DNA from: Nitrosomonas sp. Nm132
Lineage (GTDB): Bacteria > Pseudomonadota > Gammaproteobacteria > Burkholderiales > Nitrosomonadaceae
Assembly: GCF_900100485.1 (NCBI RefSeq)
Contig: NZ_FNDH01000026.1
Coordinates: 1-36,660 of the forward strand
Direction of reading: 5' to 3'
DNA length: 36,660 nt
Shown here: piece after piece, positions 31,637 to 36,660 of the stretch
Layout: every line of letters begins with the position of its first letter
Position numbering within the stretch: position 1 is the first letter of the stretch
Notes under the pieces: generated by a model
The model's database searches: none
Seen by the model: only the letters and a program-made list of their open reading frames with translations
Told to the model about the DNA's origin: nothing
Program-made: the position numbers and the translations under genes

Positions 31637-31758
31637 ACTGCTTCTTTACTCGGGCTTCTTATAGAATCTTTGTATAACAAGGCATTACTGATTGCACCGT
31701 ATCTGTGTTACTGCAAAATGCTAAATTTGAGTCGATAGCCACACGCATCACATCATCC

Positions 31759-33102
31759 ATGAAACAGCTAATATGTCGCTTACATTTGTGTGTCTTATTT
31801 ATTTTTGCACTTTCCGGTTGTTTATCACCCATCACGCTCAACCGCGCGGTGATGGCTTATGATGAAGCTGTTGTCAATGCGGATGCCAAGCAGTTACTCG
31901 TCAATATTGCCCGCGCCCAGCATCATCAACCTCTCCATTTCACCAGAGTATCGGCTATTGCGGCTACTTTCAATTTCAGTGCAAATGCGGGTGCTACGCC
32001 TGCCCTAACAGGGGATAGGGGGGGCATGCTGGTCCCGATATTTGGCGGTAGTATTTCTGAAAACCCTACTTTCAGTATTGATCCAATCTCAGGTGAAGAA
32101 TTTACTCGACGACTCCTCACTCCATTCGACCAACACAAACTAACGTTGTTGCTTCGACAACACTTTGATGTGGACATGATGCTGCGGATGATGGCGCAGG
32201 AAGTAAGACTACAGCATCCAGAGCAGCCTATCAATGCTCACGCTACTCACAACAAGGATGCTGAGGAACGACCAGGTTATCGTTACCACTTCCATCGCGA
32301 TACAGAGCGTCAGGCTGACTATAACAATACGCCAGCTCCAGATAATAAGGAACAGGAGCGCCGTCTCCGTCTGCGGCAACAAATCACCTATCATAACAAC
32401 CCATCGGATCGAGCTGACTACGAGATGTTCCGTCGCGTCGTGCTCCATCTCTCAGCGATTCAGGATCAGAAGCAACTGTATGCGGAACCGTTGATATTTG
32501 AGCGTAGCTGGACTATCCCGGCAAGTGCTGTTTCAGCAGAAGGCTTTCAGTCTTTAGAAAAGGAGTTTACTGTCCGCTATAGCCAGGAGGAAGGTACTTA
32601 TACGCTTAGCAAACAAGCGTTGGGGCCTATTCTCATCACTAACTATGATCCTAATACTCTGTGTTGTGAAGAACGTACAGATTTATATGATTTGACCAAT
32701 CCTTGGGTTGAAAATGATGTTGCTTTTGATATTCGTCCGGGGTACCCAGGAGGAGAGTGGCCGATCAGAGGTGTTTTTCGTTTGAGGAGCTTTCATGCCA
32801 TTCTCAATTTTCTCAGCCATGCGCTTGGGGAAGAGCCGGAATACCATGTCGAGAAAGATCCGCGCACACCGCTTATTGATAGGGATGAGAATCCATTCAG
32901 TACGTTGGAATTAATCATTTCAGGCACGCAGCCTCCCAAAAACGTGCTGTCAGCATACTCGCATGGTCAGTTTTATGCAGTAAACATGGTGGGGCCAAAC
33001 GCTCACTGGAATATGAATGCTTTCCAGTTACTCTACATTTTATTCCGTATGACAGTTACTGATGCAAAACCCCTTGGCTTACCCATCACCATTGCCAAGT
33101 AA
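31759..33102 (+). CDS. Putative lipoprotein of unknown function
   Basis: About 447 residues from MKQLICRLHLCVLFIFALSGC (31759), chosen because this gives an ideal lipoprotein signal with lipobox LSGC, Cys at 21; an upstream GTG at 31705 is in frame but would bury it. The mature protein begins LSPITLNRAVMAYDEAVVNADAKQLLVNIARAQHHQPLHFT, a helical stretch, then alternating strand-like segments. A His/Arg-rich acidic-basic stretch near 160-200 (NAHATHNKDAEERPGYRYHFHRDTERQ) is unusual and may bind a metal. The last part includes PGYPGGEWPIRGVFRLRSFHAILNFLSHALG and a compact C-terminal domain. Envelope localisation is likely; no enzymatic motif is recognised. Confidence 0.75.
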   Translation: MKQLICRLHLCVLFIFALSGCLSPITLNRAVMAYDEAVVNADAKQLLVNIARAQHHQPLHFTRVSAIAATFNFSANAGATPALTGDRGGMLVPIFGGSISENPTFSIDPISGEEFTRRLLTPFDQHKLTLLLRQHFDVDMMLRMMAQEVRLQHPEQPINAHATHNKDAEERPGYRYHFHRDTERQADYNNTPAPDNKEQERRLRLRQQITYHNNPSDRADYEMFRRVVLHLSAIQDQKQLYAEPLIFERSWTIPASAVSAEGFQSLEKEFTVRYSQEEGTYTLSKQALGPILITNYDPNTLCCEERTDLYDLTNPWVENDVAFDIRPGYPGGEWPIRGVFRLRSFHAILNFLSHALGEEPEYHVEKDPRTPLIDRDENPFSTLELIISGTQPPKNVLSAYSHGQFYAVNMVGPNAHWNMNAFQLLYILFRMTVTDAKPLGLPITIAK

Positions 33103-33312
33103 TTGTTTTGATCAGATCTTTTGAACGTGCTTGTTGGAGATGTAAGAAATATGGGTTGGGTATACAATGAAGTGACCAATCTTGCCATTGGATCAAATAA
33201 GCAACGGCCAGCTTTGTAATGATTTTCCTGAGATATAAGTTTGCCGCTTACTTATTCGGTAATGATGGCTGGTATTCTACCTACTTACCTACTCATAATA
33301 AATGGAGGTTAT

Positions 33313-34344
33313 ATGAAACTGATCTTATTTCTGGCACTTGTTTTAAGTACCCATGTATACGCCCAAGGTGGACAGAGTCATCAAGGTAAAATGCACGATG
33401 GTAGTCATCATGAAGGAATGCACCATGGCGGTATGCATGGTAATAGCCACGGGTTGGATGCAACCACCCTGAAGCAATTTTTTGAGCCACTGCCTGCCTC
33501 GATTATCGATGAGAAAAAGAATGCAACTTTGATCAAACTTGGCAGGATGCTTTACATGGATCCGAGGCTTTCAGTCAATGATAAGATTGCTTGTAACTCT
33601 TGTCATCAGCTCAATAAGTTCGGTGTGGATAATGAGCCGACATCGCCAGGTCATGAAGGTAAACGCGGCGGCAGGAATTCTCCAACCACACTTAATGCAG
33701 CGCTACATATCGCCCAGTTCTGGGATGGGCGCGCGAAGGATGTCGAAGAACAAGCGCTTGGCCCAATATTGAATCCAGTTGAAATGGGTATGCCGAATGA
33801 AGCAGCCGTTATCAACAAATTGAAGAAAATCGATGAATATAAAGATCTTTTTCCGCAAGCTTTTAAAGATGAGAAGGATCCCTTCCAGTACAAAAATGTG
33901 GGTAAGGCAATTGGGGCCTTTGAGCGAACACTGCTCACGCCTTCCCGGTTTGATGATTTTCTTAAGGGTGACGAAAATGCACTGAAGGAGGATGAGAAAA
34001 GAGGTCTGAAAAAGTTCATCCATATGGGGTGTATCAATTGCCACAATGGCGCCGTTATTGGCGGTAACTCATTCAAGAAATTAGGTCTTGTCGAATCTTA
34101 TGAAGCGGCTGATATGGGGCGGTATGAGGTTACCGGGATCGAGAGTGACAAAAAAGTATTTAAAGTGCCCAGCCTTAGAAATATTACTAAAACAGCCCCT
34201 TATTTCCATGATGGTTCCATTGAAACACTCGATGAAGTGATTCGATTGATGGCAAAGCATCAACTTGGTCAACAAGTTGGCGATGGGTTTATTAGAGATG
34301 TGAAAGCATTTTTAGGATCCTTGACCGATAAAGATAAGGAATAA
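33313..34344 (+). CDS. Di-heme cytochrome c peroxidase (MauG/CcpA family) with histidine-rich N-terminus
   Basis: A 343-residue secreted protein; ATG 33313 follows ggagg. Residues 1-17 form a signal peptide (MKLILFLALVLSTHVYA). Residues about 23-46 are rich in His, Met and Gly (HQGKMHDGSHHEGMHHGG...), a likely metal-binding extension. Heme sites CNSCH (94-98) and CINCH (240-244); other family blocks: RNSPTTLNAALHIAQFWDGR, ALGPILNPVEMGMP, and YFHDGSIETLDEVIRLMAKHQ near the end. It reduces hydrogen peroxide in the periplasm with electrons from cytochrome c, or acts as MauG-like oxidase. The upstream sequence adds 24 in-frame codons but lacks a ribosome binding site. Confidence 0.9.
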   Translation: MKLILFLALVLSTHVYAQGGQSHQGKMHDGSHHEGMHHGGMHGNSHGLDATTLKQFFEPLPASIIDEKKNATLIKLGRMLYMDPRLSVNDKIACNSCHQLNKFGVDNEPTSPGHEGKRGGRNSPTTLNAALHIAQFWDGRAKDVEEQALGPILNPVEMGMPNEAAVINKLKKIDEYKDLFPQAFKDEKDPFQYKNVGKAIGAFERTLLTPSRFDDFLKGDENALKEDEKRGLKKFIHMGCINCHNGAVIGGNSFKKLGLVESYEAADMGRYEVTGIESDKKVFKVPSLRNITKTAPYFHDGSIETLDEVIRLMAKHQLGQQVGDGFIRDVKAFLGSLTDKDKE

Positions 34345-34480
34345 ATCTGGAAAATTGGGTTGGATGATATGTGGAGCAGAAGAGGGGGTATATAGCATGG
34401 CTCGATACAAGGCGCGCTAATTTTTATATCTCATATAATCAGTCACTTGCAATTGTTTCTTGAAAGGATGGTGTTATATA

Positions 34481-34621
34481 CTACTCTTCCTCTACCAACA
34501 AATAGTACGAGAAACTACCCATATAGCTGAAATTACCTGAGCCGTCGCCATATGTCGCTCTTGTTGTCTCCGATAAATTGCAGCGAGGTAGCGGCTCTTT
34601 TGCTTTCTCAAAGAAACCTTC
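34481..34621 (-). pseudogene. Coding remnant, unknown
   Basis: A 46-codon minus-strand frame without an initiation codon, bounded by an upstream stop: EGFFEKAKEPLPRCNLSETT..., ending YYLLVEEE stop. The stretch GDGSGNFSYMGSFSYYLLV looks like a beta-rich secreted protein. Probably the decayed end of a lost gene. Confidence 0.3.
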
Positions 34622-34769
34622 CTATTGATCTGGCTAGGCCAGGCTTATTTTTGTTAATCTCTTAAAAGAGTAATAAGCTAGTACTGCCTAAAAGTGACAG
34701 CATATTATATTTAAACATGAGCTGGCCATAATGTTTGTTGGCTTTCTCTTGATGCGGAATCTATCCTTA

Positions 34770-34858
34770 GAGACCTTTGCAAAACCCTATTTTCAAAAAT
34801 ATAATATTAATCAAAACGATGAATTAGTAACCAAGAAAAGGACTTTTGCAAAGGTCTC
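34770..34858. mobile_element. 89-bp MITE with 15-bp perfect terminal inverted repeats and 5-bp target duplication
   Basis: gagacctttgcaaaa (34770-34784) is the exact complement of ttttgcaaaggtctc (34844-34858). The element is flanked by CCTTA on both sides (34765-34769 and 34859-34863), a 5-base target duplication. Interior is AT-rich and non-coding. A non-autonomous element moved by a transposase encoded elsewhere. Confidence 0.85.
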
Positions 34859-35246
34859 CCTTAGATTATTTACTTAACTAATCTTACCATCGATATACAA
34901 AAGTCAAATAACCAAAAGTTATCACTTGTAGAACTTTTGATTTCCGAAAAATCGATATTGTGCCTTTCCTCCATTTAATTCTTTCAGATCTTGGTCAAGC
35001 AAAAACAATCGAAGCAGCCGCTTCACATGGGCAGTTTTTTTTGATGTTCCTGCCACTGAGGGATAACAATTGTATGCATTTGCATTATTGCCTGCTTATC
35101 TGTTATCTCTTAGCATTCTAATGCAAGGGAGTGGGATTGGTTTGATCCTTTGCTTTTGCTTCGCTTCAGATACCGATCAGCTCTGTTTTGCTTATTGAGC
35201 TGGTCGGGTAAAGCTTGAATTAACTATTTGTTATGAATGAAATTCT

Positions 35247-35262
35247 TACCTAAAAGTAGGTA
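35247..35262. promoter_or_regulatory. Palindromic operator-like site
   Basis: TACCTA, aaag, TAGGTA: exact 6-bp half-sites, about 60 bases before the start of the gene at 35321. Possible regulator site or promoter palindrome. Confidence 0.4.
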
Positions 35263-35320
35263 GCGAATAATGCAATTAAACACGAGTAGTATTGATTAAC
35301 CTAAATTTTAGGAGGTTATC

Positions 35321-35830
35321 ATGCGACGAATCTATTTTCTTGTTCCCAGCATTGGTGTGACTAAGCGTGTCGTTGACGAACTGCTTTTAGCGCGAGTCGA
35401 AGAGAAACACATTCATGTAATTGCCAAGCGCGGCACTCCGCTCGAGGAGCTGCCTGAAGCCAGTCTCTTGCAGAAGAGTGATTTTATTCCGGCGGTGCAG
35501 CAAGGAATGGCGCTTGGTGGATCGACAGGTGTGCTTGCTGGACTGGTTGCCGTCGTTCTTCCTCCTGCTTCAACAGTAGTTGCAGGTGGTATCTTGCTTG
35601 CAACTGCGCTTGCAGGTGCGGGTATTGGTGCATGGGTAAGTGGCTTGGTAGGAATGAGTGTGGGCAACAGACGGATTAAAGAGTTCGAAGACGCGATAGA
35701 AGCAGGCCATTTCTTGGTATTAGCTGATGTGCCATCCGATCGAGTGGATCAGATCGAGGAGCGTGTAAAACAACATCTGCCCGAGGTGGAAATCGAAAGT
35801 ACAGAACCCAAAATACCTGCATTTCCTTAA
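35321..35830 (+). CDS. Glycine-zipper-like membrane protein (DUF1269/general-stress type)
   Basis: A 169-residue protein preceded by taggagg. N-terminal 55 residues form a beta-alpha unit (MRRIYFLVPSIGVTKRVVDELLLARVEEKHIHVIAKRG). The middle is a hydrophobic, glycine/alanine-rich hairpin (GMALGGSTGVLAGLVAVVLPPASTVVAGGILLATALAGAGIGAWVSGLVGMSVG), likely membrane-inserted with small-residue packing. The C-terminus is a mixed unit (EAGHFLVLADVPSDRVDQIEERVKQHLPEVEIE) resembling the first. The pattern fits DUF1269-like or general-stress 17M-type proteins. Function unknown; perhaps envelope or stress related. Confidence 0.75.
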   Translation: MRRIYFLVPSIGVTKRVVDELLLARVEEKHIHVIAKRGTPLEELPEASLLQKSDFIPAVQQGMALGGSTGVLAGLVAVVLPPASTVVAGGILLATALAGAGIGAWVSGLVGMSVGNRRIKEFEDAIEAGHFLVLADVPSDRVDQIEERVKQHLPEVEIESTEPKIPAFP

Positions 35831-35943
35831 AGTAATAATCAAGAGGAGCATTATCTGATTGTGAAAATCATCTGAGATCTAATGTCAAAGGAAAAAATAG
35901 AGCTTTGATTCCAGTAGCGCTTGTTGACACATAAAAGGAGGCG

Positions 35944-36219
35944 ATGATGAGTTTGATCAATGATGATCTTAATCATGACGTTAACGATGATTCATCCAAT
36001 AGTGGGGGCCATAAGGTTTTCCAGCTGGATATTGAAAATGACCAGGTAACTACTGTTTTTGGACTCAATGCTGGAGCCACGCTCAAACTTACCGAGATGC
36101 TCAGATTTTCTCCCACGAGTGGTGATGATTTTATCGTGGTACGTAAAGGGGAAGATTGCCGTACGAGTGGTGATGATTTTATCATTGTACGGGAAGGGGA
36201 AGATTGTCGTGGTGGATAA
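35944..36219 (+). CDS. Small repeat protein, possibly remnant of a large adhesin-type protein
   Basis: 91 residues after aaaggagg. The acidic start (NDDLNHDVNDDSS) is followed by KVFQLDIENDQVTTVFGLNAGATLKL, a beta-type stretch, and then two near-identical 16-residue units: TSGDDFIVVRKGEDCR and TSGDDFIIVREGEDCR, each ending with a Cys. The unit repeats also at DNA level. Such strings (GDDFxVVRxGED) resemble the start of giant repetitive adhesins, so this may be the surviving beginning of one; sequence after its stop (36323-36469) has a related segment in another frame. Alternatively a short true gene. Confidence 0.5.
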   Translation: MMSLINDDLNHDVNDDSSNSGGHKVFQLDIENDQVTTVFGLNAGATLKLTEMLRFSPTSGDDFIVVRKGEDCRTSGDDFIIVREGEDCRGG

Positions 36220-36322
36220 GAGGGAAATATGTTGTTTTCCATGAAGTTGAACATTTGTGTATTGAAGATTCTAGCTTGCTGGAGGGAGATTTGTTGGTAT
36301 TCGATAGACTGACCTTGGCTTG

Positions 36323-36469
36323 ATGTCAAAGGGGCATCTGGTTAGTTTTATTACAGATATTCTTATTGAAGGTGAAGATTTTGTCATCAACTTTGGTCCT
36401 CAATGTATCGATTACGCTAGCAGGAGGTACAATCTGACCATATTGGCTGGGATAATGTCAGTGTACTGA
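36323..36469 (+). pseudogene. Frameshifted continuation of the repeat protein
   Basis: A 48-codon frame (MSKGHLVSFITDILIEGEDFVINFG...) with the same EGEDF wording as the repeats upstream, then stops. Sequence beyond (WDNVSVLSELNVKL in a different frame) shows further decay just before the IS. Confidence 0.35.
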
Positions 36470-36493
36470 GTGAGCTAAATGTCAAATTAACAA

Positions 36494-36525
36494 TGAGGGG
36501 ATGCTTCTATCCCCTCATAATTTTA
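36494..36525 (+). terminator. Terminator-like hairpin before the IS
   Basis: tgagggg (36494-36500) pairs with cccctca (36511-36517) and is followed by taatttt. Reads plus. Confidence 0.5.
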
Positions 36526-36534
36526 GAAAGTTTT

Positions 36535-36660
36535 CTAGGGTCTGTTGACATTTGACATAGGTAGCCACAGGTATCCACACGCGATAGCTACCATACTTTC
36601 GTAATTTCTCTTGAGTTTGTCGTATCGTGTTGCTATTGCCCGATACTGCTTTAGTCGTGC
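36535..36660 (-). mobile_element. IS5-family insertion sequence, transposase C-terminus (partial)
   Basis: Minus-strand frame from the window edge: RLKQYRAIATRYDKLKRNYE... MVAIACGYLWLPM, stop TAG at 36535-36537. This is the typical C-terminal end of IS5-family transposases (YRxIATRYDKL). The DNA end gggtctgttgacatttgaca (36538-36557) is the terminal inverted repeat region. The rest of the IS lies outside the window. Confidence 0.88.

Larger units (their letters stand above)
34345..35320. other. Long intergenic region
   Basis: About 975 bases without an intact gene. Holds a coding remnant (34481-34621), an 89-bp MITE (34770-34858) and the leader of the 35321 gene with a palindrome at 35247. 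The remainder is AT-rich and unassigned. Confidence 0.5.

Noticed and set aside
36535..36557. Possible integrase attachment site at the right edge
   Set aside because: The sequence is explained by the end of the IS5-family element and its transposase stop codon.
1..36660. CRISPR arrays, tRNA or rRNA genes
   Set aside because: No regularly spaced direct repeats with spacers, and no cloverleaf or rRNA-like sequence noticed on reading; the three 168-bp elements are dispersed, not an array.

Overview
The window looks like chromosomal DNA of a betaproteobacterium, most likely a Nitrosomonas-type (Nitrosomonadaceae) organism. This rests on overall gene character (TIGR04073-type exosortase-associated protein, di-heme peroxidase, nonulosonate genes, a conserved oxygen-response-like cluster), on moderate GC, and on many IS fragments and short repeats. 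No 16S or marker gene confirms it. All names come from reading the sequence; no search was run.

Layout. (1) 1-5.4 kb: tail of an unknown gene, an uncharacterised membrane protein, two RhlE-type DEAD-box helicases (1136 +, 5358 -), a DUF2007/zinc-ribbon protein, an IS5-family remnant and a small acidic protein. (2) 5.8-9.8 kb: an unrecognised 374-aa protein and a large fusion of an NAD(P) epimerase, SPW-type membrane segments and a VKOR-like domain. (3) 10.5-18.4 kb, all on the minus strand: a surface-glycan block with CMP-nonulosonate synthetase fused to a HAD phosphatase, a short NeuB-family synthase, a surface carbohydrate protein, a PLD-like protein, a sugar-transfer ATP-grasp protein, and further upstream a GT-B-like transferase. 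(4) 18.9-27.3 kb: a stress/low-oxygen-like island with nitroreductase, a FixL/FixJ-like two-component pair, a CBS-domain protein, HPF fused to a cold-shock domain, a P-type ATPase, DUF2934, a lone PAS protein and Hsp20. (5) 27.5-36.7 kb: small unknown proteins, an MFS transporter of the UMF1/Atg22 type, the TIGR04073-like protein, a lipoprotein, a di-heme cytochrome c peroxidase, a glycine-zipper membrane protein, and a decayed repeat-protein region ending in an IS5-family transposase.

The main result is a shared promoter architecture. Two TACGT-type half-sites one helical turn apart are followed, at exactly the same distance (36 bases from the first T), by a CGATAA/CGGTAG -10-like element. 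It occurs before the 22063-23305 genes (+), before the 26130-27283 genes (+), and, unexpectedly, before the ATP-grasp/glycan genes (-, at 16693-16648). A partial copy lies before the nitroreductase. The obvious candidate regulator is the FixJ-like protein encoded in the middle, whose kinase has a PAS domain with residues aligning to the FixL heme-binding histidine and oxygen-sensing arginine. If this holds, one sensor couples ribosome hibernation, ion pumping, protein chaperoning and cell-surface glycan synthesis.

The window also carries three copies of a 168-bp element with terminal inverted repeats bounded by TA (10230, 18501, 27350), and one 89-bp MITE with 15-bp perfect inverted repeats and a 5-bp target duplication (34770-34858). 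Several genes too short for ordinary ORF calling are listed (7251, 22063, 27527, 27676).
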